Part shown: piece after piece, positions 10,958 through 23,428 of the stretch
Numbering within the stretch: the first letter of the stretch is position 1
Layout: each line of letters begins with the position of its first letter
Assembly: GCF_014839805.1 (NCBI RefSeq)
Contig: NC_051121.1
Span: 4,633,116 to 4,697,115 of the forward strand
Reading direction: 5' to 3'
Length of the DNA stretch: 64,000 nucleotides
Source: Manduca sexta
Taxonomy: Eukaryota; Arthropoda; Insecta; Lepidoptera; Sphingidae
Position numbers and translations under genes: made by a program
Notes under the pieces: model-generated
Told to the model about the DNA's origin: nothing
Databases searched by the model: none
What the model saw: the letters and a program-made list of their open reading frames with translations, nothing else

Positions 10958-11278
10958 AATCAGACAATTAAGTTGATTAGTGAAAGGCTTTTTATTTCGT
11001 GCTGATTCGTTAACCTTACGTGAAATAGGATAATAATCACGTGCGAAGAAAATTAAAGGAACAATAAGCAAGTTACATTCTAACTTTAGTAATTACAGTC
11101 TTTTATTATCAAAGGAAATTAGACTTTAAGTTGATTACGCCAATTACTATAATTGAAACATATTTTGTTCTTTGAATACAATTATCTTTTGCTCTGAGGA
11201 AAAAATTACGTTCAAACCTTGAGATAAAAACATTTTTGATCCGGTTAACACGGTGCGTTGTTCGTCTTAATATATTTT
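10958..11278. other. AT-rich non-coding stretch
   Basis: Nothing recognised. Confidence 0.45.
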
Positions 11279-11360
11279 CGGGATATCCGGGTTCAGCGGA
11301 GACCCGGTTGAATCGTACCCGGGTAAACTTGACCCGGTTGTTCAAGGTCGGCCGCAGGTG
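11279..11360. repeat. Cluster of ACCCGG motifs
   Basis: Four CCGG-containing motifs in about 60 bases (ATCCGGGT, GACCCGG, ACCCGGGT, GACCCGG), the last followed by TTGTTCAAGGTCG. Similar clusters occur near 31.4 and 32.1 kb. It may be a repeat remnant or a protein-binding site cluster. Confidence 0.4.
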
Positions 11361-11829
11361 ACTTGTATGACGTTGATTAATGTTCGTAGCTTATGATGCT
11401 GTAATTTGGGCATATTTTTGCTTATTACGTCGCGTTTTTAGGTATCAGCGGTGTTATATTAAAGGTTAAATAGACCATTACGAGACTTCACTATAAAGTT
11501 TTTATGCTTATAACCTCTGTAGGCAATGTAAAATCACGATGTAATTTAACATTACATTGTCTTGGTCCTTGAGTTTCGATGAGACCTACTTAAGATTTAA
11601 CTTACTAATAAGGTCCTCAGGTTTACTTTGAACTGTGATATAAGCTAAGACAAATTAAAATTAAGTTATTTATTAAATCTATGTTTACAAAAGCTTAAAT
11701 GATATCTCAAGTCACAATGTGTGTCGGATTTTGTCAACTGAGTTTTGTTTATTTAACTGCCGCGACTTATGTGTCGCAAGTTCTGTATTGATTACATCAT
11801 ACATTAGTAGTATCATTACCATCATTAGT
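11361..11829. other. AT-rich non-coding stretch
   Basis: Nothing firm seen. Confidence 0.45.
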
Positions 11830-12100
11830 ATTACTTATGAGTTGATGAGAACAAACTGTTGAACGACAGCTTCAGCTCGGTTAATTAAAACATACGTAAG
11901 ACTAGGCAGTATGGTCGAAAGACTATATATAGCCTGTTCCGTAGATGAACTAAAAAAATGGTTAATTAAACATTCAATGTTTTACAAATGAGTAAATATA
12001 AGTAATTATATGGAGTTCAATATATTAAATGTCTAATTGAAATTTTACTTAAAAGTGAAATTGATTCATTAATACAGCCCATATAGTTTCAAGTATATAA
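11830..12100 (+). repeat. Repeat family E, diverged copy
   Basis: Blocks such as CGACAGCTTCAGCTCGGTTA, then GGAGTTCAATATATTAAATG TCTA and GATTGATT(C/T)ATTAATA follow the same order as copies near 31.8 and 55.9 kb, with an internal expansion. Confidence 0.45.
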
Positions 12101-13600
12101 CAAAAATATTAAACAATTTATGTCCGTTTAACAATTTGGGATGTTAGTGCGCGGTCTAATCACAATGTTCAATAAGCAATCCTAATCGCTTTTTTCCATA
12201 CATCCCAAAAATTTACCAATCAGAACGATGTTCTTTTGATATGCTAACAAATTACTTAATGTGATTGGTTTACTCTCGGAATCGGACCATAGATTAAGCT
12301 TGATATCGTTTATGGAAAACCGATAATGTATCTTGTATTATTTATTTTGAATAATAATAATTGTCCAATAAATTATATAAAAGTAATTTTACATACATAT
12401 CAGAGATAATTGTACCACTAACTACATTATCTACAGTTTATGCATTCGTATTTGTAATATTAGAAGCACATGTACATTGAAATAAAATATAAATAAGTAG
12501 TTACAATATTTACATTTCGATTTTTAATTTGATGGTAGATTTAGATTTTCGGTAATCGAAAGAGAACAATTAATAACAAAGGATTGTGGTCTCTAATAAA
12601 CATGTAATTAAAGCCATTATTATCTCCATCTATTTAATAAACTCTTAACACTGACAGACACTACATAGCTTAAGCCGACGGGCCTAGAAGCGTGAAATTT
12701 TGCACACGAATGTTTTATGTGACGTAGGTAAGCACTAAGAAATAGGAGTATAAGAGGCTTATCGTCAGCGAGCGATTCGTTCGTCTCTTCATTAAGTTGT
12801 TTTAAAATATTAATAAATAATAACATAAGGTATAAAATAGCGGGTAAGCTCGACAGGAGTTCTATTACTACGTTAACGACACTTAAAGCTCAAGAGAGCT
12901 TTCATCAAGGTTATTGAGTAAGAAAGGACCGAGCTTAGCTGTTTTGTTTTGTTTCTCAATTATTAATTGTGTTTTAAGCTTTCTTATTGTGATAAAATAA
13001 CAATTATTGGCAATAATAAATAAATTAGAAACGTCTCAACCACGAATCGCATTGTCGTGTCTAAATATTGCTAAAATAGTGTAAAACTTCGCGCAACTGT
13101 TATTTGAATTAAAACGTGGGTGAATACAGATGGCAAGTTTAATTACCGTTAAACAGTTTCTAATAAAAATACCTCTGTATAAGTATTTAATGTTATTTAT
13201 TGCTCTAACTCTAAATTTAACTATTTTTCATAATTTTATTTACAGTATTATATCTTATTTTACTTAGCAATGTTGAAAATATTCCCTTTCGCTGAACTAA
13301 CCCTATAAATGGTGTTTCAAATGCTCTCTAGTTTCTAACCTTTTGAAATCCTTTTAGACTTAAAAGCAAGCTTATATAGGTAGTACTCAACACATCCAGA
13401 ATTTTACCACAACCTCTAATGTCAGTTTCAAAAATCTTTTTATATTTCCGATATTTATAAAATCGATTTGAAATAATCAAAAATTTATATCTCTACAATA
13501 CAACATCCATAATTGGATGCGCATATACGAACGGACGTTAATCCCGGATCACAGAGCGGTCGAAATCTACTGTCGCGGATTATATGAAAATTGAAATTGC
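12101..13600. other. AT-rich non-coding stretch
   Basis: No gene. The block 12640-12760 (CTTAAGCCGACGGGCCTAGA and following) resembles a lepidopteran interspersed repeat from memory, without a second copy here. Confidence 0.4.
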
Positions 13601-13613
13601 GTACTTTAATATC

Positions 13614-13878
13614 ACACACACATAAAATCACGCATTTATCCCCGAAAGGGTATGCAGAGGCGCAACCAGGGCATCCGCTTTTCGCCAAGTGTGTGCCGTC
13701 CCATGATGTGATAGGGGACGAACATATCGCCATATCGGGCACAAATTCCAGACTCCGGGCTAATACTGAGCAGAAAAATCCAAATATCACTTTGCCCGAC
13801 CCGGGATTCGAACCCAGGATCTCAGAGTGCTGTCGTACTGCGCATGCAGTACAACTACGCCACCAAGGCGACTCACCA
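13614..13878 (-). mobile_element. SINE A with 12-bp TSD (one mismatch)
   Basis: All SINE A parts are present; the head ends CGCCTTGGTGGCG on the - strand. Flanks TACTTTAATATC (13602-13613) and TACTTTAACATC (13879-13890) differ at one base. Open frames of 136 and 154 codons cross it on opposite strands; both are by-products of the repeat. Confidence 0.9.
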
Positions 13879-13890
13879 TACTTTAACATC

Positions 13891-14119
13891 GGTCGTATAA
13901 ATATAAAGTTATTCGTGTTTACAATTAAAAAGTTATTCTTTGAACTCATAAGCAGTGATTTATTTATGTCTTTTTATGAAAATAGGTACTTAGAAGTGTA
14001 ATATATTAATACAATATGCTTAAATGAATTAGGAATTATTTGTTCTTATTAATATTAAAAATGCGAAATTAACTTTATTACGCTTTCATGATTAAACTCT
14101 GAACCGATTTTGATAAAAT
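13891..14119. other. AT-rich spacer
   Basis: Nothing recognised. Confidence 0.45.
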
Positions 14120-14290
14120 TTATTATGGAGCAGAGGGGATAGGTGAAATTTTCCAAAAGGATCCGACACAACATATAGGTACTAATATGCATAAATGCTG
14201 TCTGTAAATTGTTCTAATAATAATTAGATTCTATATGAATTCTACTAGGGAAGCGGCCAGCGAATCGGTTTATATGGACCCTTCGCCACG
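14120..14290 (-). repeat. Repeat family F copy
   Basis: Reads GGTGAAATTTTCCAAAAGG, GACACAACATATAGGTAC, then TAATTAGATTCTATATGAAT and TGGACCCTTCGCC on the + strand, the reverse complement of the copy at 4.4 kb. It serves as the reference for the interrupted copy around the LINE. Confidence 0.75.
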
Positions 14291-15355
14291 GTTATGAAGT
14301 AAGCGTGAGTTCTAAGGAATGGAATATACGTTCGATGAAACGAATTCCCAGTGAACCCCGAACAAAGTCGAATTTAAAGTAAAACCAACCTTAAAACGAT
14401 GTATTATACGAAGTATTACCATTTAAATACAATTTATCTCAATGCTGACAAGCTGAAAAAGGTCTGGAAACATTAACGTCACAAATTTAAAAGTTTTAGT
14501 CAACAGACTTAGAAAGTAGCATATCATTAATCTTAAAGTGAATCATTTTTAAATCGATCACCGTTTAGTTTTCAAAGTTATCTCGATTTAACAGTCTTGA
14601 ACTTTATTGTTGGTGCATAATTAATACGATTTAAAGGATTATACTTCTAAAAGAATTCAACAGATCGCTGATCTATTACAAACTTTGTGACAATACTTAG
14701 AAAGAGTTTGATACTTGAGTTAATAAATACTAAATCTTCATTTTAGTAGTTAAATAAATAAAAATAGATAGCGATTTATTTATTATTTTTAGATTGTGTT
14801 GTATTTAAAAAATATATATATTTGCCGTTTCAGGTTAAATATAGGGTATTGCGGTGTTTATATGCGGAAAATGAATAAATTTTGCTAATGCGTTACAAAT
14901 TTACTCACTTATGTACTACTTACTTGTATGGCGATTTCTTAAATATAAAAATGACTCAAGAAATACATCAACAATTCCGAAACATGTAACGAGCAAATAC
15001 AACTCCCAAATGTAATTCATAAATATTTGTGAGTTTCCCCACAAACGCGTGGGTGTGGCTGTCGTAGTCCTGGGGTATCCCAGTTCACAAGTAGGGCACA
15101 ACCCACGTAACAGGCTAAAAATATATTTTAAACTAAGTTCGCATGTCACGCGACGGGAACGTAACGATTTTAATTACGTGTGTAATTATATTAACATTAT
15201 TAAATAACTATAGACTTAGAAATTAATGTGAACAAACACCAAATTATGTCGAAAGGAATTGACCCTCAGATATCTTACATAGACCACCAGCGACGAAAGT
15301 AATTCAACAACCTCGAACCTCTGTTCTTGTATACTGGGTTTTGTTCCTGGTACTG
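14291..15355. other. AT-rich non-coding stretch
   Basis: No gene or repeat recognised. Confidence 0.5.
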
Positions 15356-15545
15356 CCTGGGTTCGCGGCTCCGCTTGAGTAAATGATCCCTCGCGGAAAA
15401 GTCCCGTTGAGCGTTTTTGCGGCATAAATAAAAAATGTGTGCTAAATTTCATCCAAATCAGTCTAGCCGTCGACGGTTTTCTTTAGCTTTTGATCAATAA
15501 CCAAATATCTTTAGAAACTTTTGCATTTACAATATTTATAAGATC
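15356..15545 (-). mobile_element. Helitron-like family H fragment
   Basis: CTGGGTTCGCGGCTCCGCTT at the left and AACTTTTGCATTTACAATAT near the right follow the order of family H (3' hairpin region first when read on +). The 3' CTAG is missing. Confidence 0.5.
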
Positions 15546-15874
15546 TAATATTGCATAATAATTTGGTGAATTCAACTAAAAACGTTTTAAAGTCTCGGTC
15601 ATAATACAGACTGAAGACAAATATTAACCTAAACAAATATTAGCTTGTTCACTTACCCCGGCGCACCTACCGTCTGGATTACGTCACTACGCCTAGTTGC
15701 TATCTCACTAATAATGTACATAATTGTAATAATGTTCGTGCGATCTGAACGTACCTCGTTTTTTACACGATACTAAATCTCTGTATAAAACGAATAAAAT
15801 GTATAATTTTTAAAATAACAGAGCATCTTCTATCCTTTTATATCTCACTTTAACGAGCGTAGTGGAATGCCGCG
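15546..15874. other. AT-rich spacer
   Basis: A moderately GC-rich patch at 15650-15715 is not assignable. Confidence 0.4.
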
Positions 15875-16075
15875 CATTCTTATAAAATGCCGACTGACGA
15901 GAGATGATTGCGCCTCGACAATCGACACAATTATGCCGGCTTGTTGGAACTGGATATACACAGGCTGATTCCGGAACGCGGCACACATACGTGGGCCACT
16001 ATGGCGGGTTTTAACACCTCATGTACAGTAATCGCTATTCGGGCGGATATAAAATATAACCTACAGCCAGCTACA
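15875..16075 (-). repeat. Repeat family D copy
   Basis: On + it reads CGACTGACGAGAGATGATTG, GACACAATTATGCCGGC, GTGGGCCACTATGGCGGGTT and GGCGGATATAAAATATAACC. Orientation is assigned from fuller copies whose T-rich left edge would be an A-rich tail on the - strand. Confidence 0.75.
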
Positions 16076-16736
16076 AGATAGTCAATTTAAGGCACTGCGC
16101 AGACTCATTGACAAGTTTGTTACCGATCAACTCTATGAGCAAGTTGACAGTACCTGTGTGACGTAATATATCGCGTTTATGCTACTAGGACTTAAAGCTA
16201 ATTTCTGTGCAGCAATCGGAAAACATACTTGAATATTTTCCCATAATTATAGACAGGTAATCTTATGCATGCGAATCGGGCCTTGCATGCTCGCCCCTAT
16301 TTGCATACTAATATTCCGAGCTAACTTTAGCGAAGCATATAATTATGCTCGCACTATTTACTGAAACGAGGAGCAAACGTTTTCTAGAACAAAGACTAAT
16401 CCTGGCTTGGCGTAGACCGGTGCCGAAGCTGAGTGCCCTAACAATCGAAGGTTGTAATCAGACAGATACAATTTTTGTTCAATCGTTAGTTTAAATAAAT
16501 TATAACCCGACGGAATATATAAGTCAGACAACCTACTTTGTTAAAAAAATGCATGTTAAGTCCCTCTTTGCAGGGGAAGTATGTGCCCAATGATGGATTA
16601 ATAGGTATCTATTAATAAAATCTTCGGCAGTCTGATTATAAATACTTAGACAAATTACTTCAAAAATTGTTTTTGCGTTGATTCCACATTGGTGTGGTAT
16701 GAAAAAGAGTATGATTCCTTCCTAACGGAATTTCGA
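16076..16736. other. Non-coding stretch with octamer-like motifs
   Basis: More even in base composition than its surroundings. It contains TTATGCATGCGAAT at 16263-16276 and ATTTGCAT near 16300, which resemble POU-domain octamer sites. Whether this is regulatory cannot be told. Confidence 0.3.
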
Positions 16737-16826
16737 TTGGTCCGACCCGGGATTCGAAGCCAGGACCTCAGTTCTGTATCCGTACTCATACTGTCTACAA
16801 TTACAAATACCCCACTGAGGCAGTCA
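16737..16826 (-). mobile_element. SINE A head-only fragment
   Basis: Contains the B box in GACCCGGGATTCGAAGCC and the 5' end CCACTGAGGCAGTC but none of the SINE A body or tail. Loss of the 3' part is opposite to the usual 5' truncation of retroposons. Confidence 0.6.
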
Positions 16827-17049
16827 AGAAAGAGTATTATGTTCCTGTGAGAATATAAAATAGAGTTGAGCGCCGCATCGAGTAATGAAGTTAAATGGCC
16901 ATCCCCGGGAACATCATTATCGTATAAAACCAAGCCTATTCGTTCTACCCTTGTCGTAAAAACACGGAGAATTTCAAAGCGAGTTTGATCAGCTACCATT
17001 GACTTATAGTTATGTATCGATGTCAGCCATAAAAATTATTCAAGGTAAA

Positions 17050-17330
17050 TAGCCTTGTATTACGTATTGGCCCATTGCTGAGCACGGACCTCCTCCACTA
17101 CTGAGAAGGCTCAGGCCTTAGTCCACTACGCTGGCCTAGTGCGGATTGGCAGACTTCACACACCTTCGAAATTCTTATGGAGTATTCTCAGGCATGTAGA
17201 TGTTCTCACGATGTTCTCTTTAACCATCAAAGCGAGCGATATTTGACAATCAATACACACGTAATTTCGAACAGTCAGAGGAGTCTGCGTTAAGGTTTGC
17301 GGTCTTCAGCTCCGTTCTCAACTAGGGGAT
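17050..17330 (-). mobile_element. SINE B, diverged
   Basis: From TATTACGTATTGGCCCATTG and CTGAGCACGGACC through ATTCTCAGGCATGTAG to TCAACTAGGGGATAACC. Body intact, head mutated; the B box is hardly recognisable. Confidence 0.8.
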
Positions 17331-17501
17331 AACCATTTTATTATATTGTATATAAAAATCAATATATATTTTGTTATGTACCTACACACACATGATATAA
17401 TGCACGTCGCTTTATAGGTTTTCGAGCCTTCGAGAAAAGTATCCTACTCGATGCTAAGTGTAAAATACTTCCCAGAAGAAGGCATGTTGTTATTTATTTA
17501 G

Positions 17502-17740
17502 CAAAGTACTGCCTGGGTCGCGTACTTGCATTACTGTATGACTACAGTGCTGAGGTCTCAGGTCCGATCCACGGGTCGACCAAAATGATATTGGGTTTTT
17601 CTACTTAGTATCAGCTCGGAGTCTGGAATTTCTCCCTGATATGGCGAGAAGCTGGCATCTAATCACATCATGGCATGCGCTCGGCGCAAAGTAAGAGCAC
17701 TAGTTACCCCTCTGTCTACCATTTTGGAGTTAAAAGGCGT
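17502..17740 (+). mobile_element. SINE A, diverged
   Basis: ACTGCCTGGGTCGCGTACTT at the head, GGTCCGATCCACGGG at the B box, TTGGGTTTTTCTACTTAGTA and CTCTGTCTACC in the body and tail. Confidence 0.75.
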
Positions 17741-18423
17741 GTGTGTGAATACATCCGATGTATATTATATTACAAATATATTGGTAGAAAACGTTCCTCA
17801 ACGATTTGTGTAATTTGTAAACGATTATTTTGAAATTATGTTCATATAAATTATTTGGGTTGTAACAAAAAAAAGTCCTTTGTATTTCCCTAACCTTTTA
17901 TTAAACAAACATCTTATCTTCATGCATTAAGGTCGTCAAACCGCTCCATCGAGTTTATTAATAAATAATTTAGATCCTTACAACAGTAAAGATCAATCCC
18001 CTAGTCCTTGGGCCTTCAAACTTCATATTGTCGGATTACTTCCCCGACTTTATCCTTCCAAATTTGTTGTGTGCGTTACCATGGCAACGCTTCTTATTAC
18101 TTTGTAAAGCGGCAATTCCACGTTTATGACTTACTATCTAATATACTTTTGAATCCGTGTTAGGAAGACGAAAATTGGGCGTAGTGGATATAGTTCCGAC
18201 CCTTTTAACAAAATATTACAAGATTATAACTTGCTTTGAAAGTTTGATCATGTCTGTGCCTTACTGCTGGGCATTAACTAACTGTTGCTACAAATAAATT
18301 GGTAATCAAAAGTTGATTTGTGAACAGTTGCTTGTACCAATTATTAATTTAGCGATTTATTTAAACTGTTTTAAAATAATTGTTTAAAGACGAACCATTA
18401 ATAAGTCATCTCCGCCGTTTTCA
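17741..18423. other. AT-rich non-coding stretch
   Basis: Nothing recognised. Confidence 0.5.
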
Positions 18424-18609
18424 TCTATATATGTTATAAAACAAAGTCCCCTTTTCTGTCTGTCTGTATGTTATCGATTATCTCAAAATCTACAGAGCGT
18501 ATTTTTATGGAATTTGGTATAGAGATAGTTTAAGACCCTGGGAAGGTTATAGATTATTTTTTATCCTGGAAAACTTCTTCACGAGGGCGAAGCTGCGAGC
18601 AAAAGCTAG
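18424..18609 (+). mobile_element. Non-autonomous Helitron (family H)
   Basis: Begins TCTATATATGTTATAAAAC and ends GAAGCTGCGAGCAAAAGCTAG, so it has the 5' TC and 3' CTAG expected of Helitrons. The bases just outside are A and T, the expected AT target. A GC-rich potential hairpin (GGGCGAAGCTGC) lies about a dozen bases before the 3' end. No Rep/helicase coding, so it would depend on an autonomous partner. Confidence 0.7.
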
Positions 18610-19167
18610 TGTACAATAAGTTAAAAGTGTCTTCGCACAACCTAACATTAATAAAGTTCTCAAACAATTGCGCACAATTGTATTAAGTGAATACATGAGT
18701 ATTCGTATGAACAAAAGCGTACGAACGTATCGAAACTAAATAAAATTTTGTACTCTCCGTTTCTGAAGCACTAAGTCTACAGATCTGATCAAACCAGCTA
18801 TTGTTTTGTGAATTGAATAAAACGATTCCCTAATAATGAACAAATGGCATTTATCCCACAGTTTCTATTGTGTAAATTGTTCTTGATAGTTGTTTTTGGA
18901 AACTATTGTTTTTAATACTTATCATTTGTAGACCTTCCAAAAGTCACCTCTAAATTTTCAAGGGAAGCTAGGTTTTAATTTAGTACGTATGTTGAAATAA
19001 ATTAAATGTTATGTTACCATGTTGATTGACTTTACAATAAATGCAAAATATTATTTTTGTCCAGAAATCCAATTAACGAATTTTCAATTTTAGTGTATCC
19101 AATAAGCAATTTTCACGTGGTATGTGCCACGCTAATTATTTTTTTGTTGGGGTCTAGTACTTATAAT
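18610..19167. other. AT-rich non-coding stretch
   Basis: Nothing recognised. Confidence 0.5.
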
Positions 19168-19345
19168 GTTGTCTGACGATGAGTACTCGTCGATAGTCGA
19201 CACAATTATGCTGGCCTGTTGGAACCGGATATACACATGCTGATCCGAACGCGACACACTTACGTGGTGCACTATGGCGTTTTTAGACACTTTGTGTACG
19301 TTGTTGGTTATTCGGAATATAAAATATATCCTACCACCAACAAAA
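19168..19345 (-). repeat. Repeat family D copy
   Basis: GTCGACACAATTATGCTGGC, GGAACCGGATATACACATGC and AATATATCCTACCACCAACA on +. The hairpin half is decayed. Confidence 0.75.
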
Positions 19346-20424
19346 TTAATGTTTGTAACTAATTCAAAAGACAACAGTACTGCATAAATGATTTGGTCTA
19401 ATTTAAATTATCGTCTTGCCGCGCTATGTGTACCAACGTTAACTACATTCTTAAACTTCAAATTGCATTACATGACAATTCACTGCGATTGGTATGTAGG
19501 AATAAAAATTAGTTCTAAAACAAAAAACTGAAAACTAACTGATACAAAACCAGAATACAATATTACTAGCTCACATGCTTGGCGGTATAATACAGTAACT
19601 CAATGAGATTCGTTTACGAGAGACATCTACACAAAATGGATCCGAGTCAGAAAACGAACAATTTCCTGCAGACGATATGAATTCATGATATAAATATATT
19701 ATGAGAACATATATATCGTAATAAAAGTTGCTCTTGAATAGCAGATACGAATGTCGATAGAGGACGGTGTGAGGCCGGGAGCCAAGGTCAAAGCCTGCGC
19801 GGGACCTGATCATGACCTACTTCCGGGTTCAAGATCAGACGGAAGTGCCGGGGAGTGACGCATGCGCGCCCACATACTATCAATGAGGCACAAATAGATT
19901 TATCGCTGAACGCTATTTTTAGAGACACAAAAATAGAAAGAATTTGCGAATGACGTGGGAGGTGTTTTTTGGTTTTAGCACTTTTAGATGTTTCACGGTA
20001 TATCCGAATATCTGTGGATGAAGTATCGGACCGGTAAGTCACAAGGCTTTATAATATTTCACTGGAGGGAATACCCTGCTAGATGTTGAAAGGTTTTGAA
20101 TCAGGATAGACGGTTTGCTCTAAGTAATCCCTAAACTGTCGTGCAAATTGTAATTATTAAGTTATTTTGTATTATAATAGGGAATATTTTGGATTGCTTC
20201 ATTCCTATGTTGTCATATATTCCTATGTTAATATTTCCTAACCAATTTTTACTATGATGAAAGTTACATGAAAGTATCGTAATACCAATAGATATTACAA
20301 TACTGCGAGACAAAATATTGCCAGATCCATTTTTACGTTAAATAAATTGTAATTCCCACTGACATAACACTGTTTAAGTCAATTACTGAAAAAAAAATAT
20401 GGTTACAGAGTTCTATATTATATT
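19346..20424. other. AT-rich non-coding stretch
   Basis: No support for any of the short frames. A GC-richer patch at 19765-19870 is unassigned. Confidence 0.45.
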
Positions 20425-20486
20425 ATAAAAAATAAATTTATAATATAATATAGAGCTCTATATTATATTATAAATTTATTTTTTAT
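20425..20486. repeat. Perfect 62-bp palindrome
   Basis: Centred on GAGCTC (between 20455 and 20456); I checked each base pair outwards to 31 bp per arm before the first mismatch. The arms are A/T only beyond the centre. A partial direct copy of one arm (CTATATTATATTATA) lies immediately upstream at about 20413. Confidence 0.95.
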
Positions 20487-20575
20487 TTTATTTATTGCAC
20501 TTAATATACAAATGTATACAGGCGAACTTAATGCCATAGGCATTCTCTACCAGTGAACCTTAGGGTGGTGCCGAG
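20487..20575 (-). mobile_element. LINE-type 3' tail fragment
   Basis: On - it reads GAGAATGCCTATGGCATTAA, GTTCGCCTGTATACATTTG and then AATAAATAAAATAAA. The ATGCC..GGCAT hairpin and AATAAA signal are typical, from memory, of a common lepidopteran retroposon 3' end. Its A-rich tail abuts the palindrome. Confidence 0.6.
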
Positions 20576-21390
20576 ATAATCATGGTAGGTGCATCACGGT
20601 AATATGACACTGAGAAAGAAGATAAATATATAAAATACCTATAATAACTATAAATACAATATAAGTAATATTATAACTATCAAAATACATAAAATACATA
20701 TTATAATTACATAAACATAAACAAATATATGTAAATATTTTTACTGAATAAAATTGTATGGTCATTTTTAAATTATTGTATTTTTTATATATAACGCCAG
20801 GTTGCGGAACCGGGCCCGTCCTTGACATACTTGAGCTTAGTAGGAAGAAAGACAAGACTCGAGTTTTAACTTTACTTTCAGGGCCTCACAACTCAAATAT
20901 TAAGAAGGATTCTTCGCAATCACGAATAGAGTTTGGATCTCGAATGTGGAGGCATTCAATTCAGTATCTACAATTACTTTAGGTTTTTCAAACTTCAAAA
21001 ATTGTTCTTAATTTGTTTTTTTTTCAGCGTTGTATTGCTCAGTATTAGAGACTTTCTCACCCTCACACACACCACTACAACCCCTGGAAGCCAGGATCAG
21101 CAGTGGCACGCATTTTATAACACCGAGCAGTGAAGCTCGGCGAGTCTCAGGGAAAACTAATTTCTCATTATCCCGCAACGAATTTAATCAAACAGAAAGA
21201 TGAAAGGAAGTTGGAAATATTAATTGTCCACTTTGCTCAGTATTACTCTGTAATTTGTGTCATATGTGGCAATAGGTTTGCTTCTATGGGGCGGACTACA
21301 CATTTTATTATTTTATTTTATTTATTTTAAGGACAAATAGTAATTACATTAAATCAATTGAACCTTACAAATTACTAACAATATTTTAAA
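20576..21390. other. Unassigned stretch, possibly retroelement-derived
   Basis: The patch 20795-21170 is less AT-rich and may be old retroelement sequence, but I see no protein motif. Confidence 0.35.
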
Positions 21391-21436
21391 CTACTACTAA
21401 CTAAACTACTACTACTAACTACTAACTAAACTAACA
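21391..21436. repeat. (ACTACTAACTAA)n simple repeat
   Basis: Imperfect repeats of ACTA and ACTAA units. Confidence 0.8.
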
Positions 21437-22949
21437 ACCTTTAGTTGCCACGGCGTGCATAGCTAAAAGTATTTCAGTTCTGCTTCTGCCTACCTCTTAG
21501 GCAATAAAAGAAGTGAGGGTGTGTGGAAATCCATTACCCGTGACTTAACTCAAGTGATTGTCACCGTCCATAAACACCTACAATGCCGGAAAGATTATGA
21601 CTCAGCCGGCCTTAAGGAAAGGAAAAGGATTAACAATGAGAGCGTTTGAATTCCGGAAATGTCACTTAAGATACAAAACTCAAGAGCGGCCTGTCACTTA
21701 AAGGTACCTTTTAACCGAGTTCAAAACGAAAAAAATTTATAGGCGTATTTTTTATATGTTAGAGAATGTTGAATTATGCAAAACTATTTGGCAATATTTC
21801 ATAACAGTACCGATGCGTTGTAGGCAATATGATTACAATATATCGATCGTGTTGTTGCCATTGTCTGAAGTAACAGGTTGTCTATTGCCTTTTATATCTC
21901 GAGATAGATTGTCCGAAGCTTATATCTCTCTTTCTTTCCTTAAACCGCAACACAATAAGTTATTTAACTAATTTCTGGTAACCATCTCACATTATTTAGT
22001 GTTGTTTATGGACTTCAAAAAATTTTACTTTTTCATTATTATGCATATTTCAATAAAGAAATGTATTATAAAATATACTAAAGAAATTAACTGTCAAAAC
22101 GCTGGCTCTGGCAAAATGGCGTGGATTCAGTGATATGGTGTGATACGTCTGCAAACACTAAACATATTAGTTTGGATGACGAAGTATGTTTACAAACTTA
22201 TGACGTCATCTTAAATTTCGACAATCAAAACCATTTATGATCACGTCGTACCTTGCTGGTAAAATGTATTAATTTTATTTTCTGTTTTTTGGTAAAAAAT
22301 ATTTAATACTTTTATATGTTTTTGCAAATTTCTTCTGAACTCCACAGTCTACGCTGCTGGCATTAAATAATTCATTATTTTCATTATTCATCAGCATCGA
22401 CAATTTATGTCAAAAGAACTTCGGAACATAGGCCTTATTAGAACATAAAATTTATAATGTTTGCCATTTCATTAATAACCATTATTATCTTTAAACCTTA
22501 TCAAACTCGAAACTATAGCTATAGTCATTTTATTCAAGACCAGAGTAGTAAAAGTCGCAGTAAAAGACATAAGAGGTGCCTGAATGAAAAGTTGCAATTC
22601 AGATTCTTTCTTATACATGAGCACTACATTTTTTTTTCGGCATCACATCACTTAACATCAGGTGCAGTAAAGCCTTTGCAGTGCTTCGATAGAAAAGTGA
22701 CCCGAGCGGAGTGGATCTAGATAGAGTCCAATGGAGATTTTCTTTCGCCAGTCAACAATTATATGGAGCTTTTTGAAACCGAATATATGTAGGATCGGGG
22801 AACAGAATTTTTACCAAACACCTTTACTGCTTAAAAAGAAATTATATATTGCTCAACACCTTTTCATTACATCGTTTTTTTTTAGAAGAGAGCGCCATCT
22901 TCCGCTTGCTTAATTTTTATACCGCCCGTACACCAAGGAAGGCGAATCA
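21437..22949. other. AT-rich stretch with possible family J remnant
   Basis: TTTTAACCGAGTTCAAAA at about 21708 and GGACTTCAAAAAATTTTAC at about 22011 recall family J ends, but not in clean inverted order. No gene. Confidence 0.35.
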
Positions 22950-23063
22950 TTCAGCCTACATATATACAAGCTTATTCTGGAACAACAATTACGTAATTAT
23001 GGCGGGTTTTACACCTTGTGTACGGTGGTCGTTGTCTGGGTGGATACAAATGTTTTACCACCA
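22950..23063 (-). repeat. Repeat family D, 5' half only
   Basis: AATTATGGCGGGTTTTACAC, CTTGTGTACGGTGGTCGTTG and TTTTACCACCAACAAAG match family D; the hairpin half is absent or unrecognisable. Confidence 0.6.
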
Positions 23064-23428
23064 ACAAAGATCAACTAGGTAGAATAGTTACTGTAAATGA
23101 AGAATTCCCTGAGCACTTTTCAAACACCAAACAATAGCAGTTGCGATATTTCTGCTTTAAATACTTGATTTGGACGACCTCGTTCACCTTTTAGTCAAAA
23201 GGTTAACGTTCAGAATTTTCTTTATGACTCAAAAGAAAATATGGAAATGTGAAACTTTCAAATAATGTTTTTAAAGTCTTAGCGACAATGGCTTACGATT
23301 TCAGATATTTAAAATAAATAAACCTTTTTCGCAACAAAAAGAAGATAAATATATACATATTAGGATTTTTGCTTTCAATTAAGTTTGCTTTTATTCATAC
23401 GTAGTTTTCTGTTGATGTTTATAGTATA
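23064..23428. other. AT-rich spacer
   Basis: Nothing recognised. Confidence 0.45.

Noticed and set aside
13485..14001. Open frames of 136 and 154 codons on opposite strands
   Set aside because: Both run through the SINE A copy; the same peptide phrases recur at every other SINE A copy in the window, so they are repeat by-products.
15650..15715. Possible minus-strand exon end (GGGGTAAGTGAAC)
   Set aside because: A donor-like word exists, but no acceptor or sustained open frame supports an exon.
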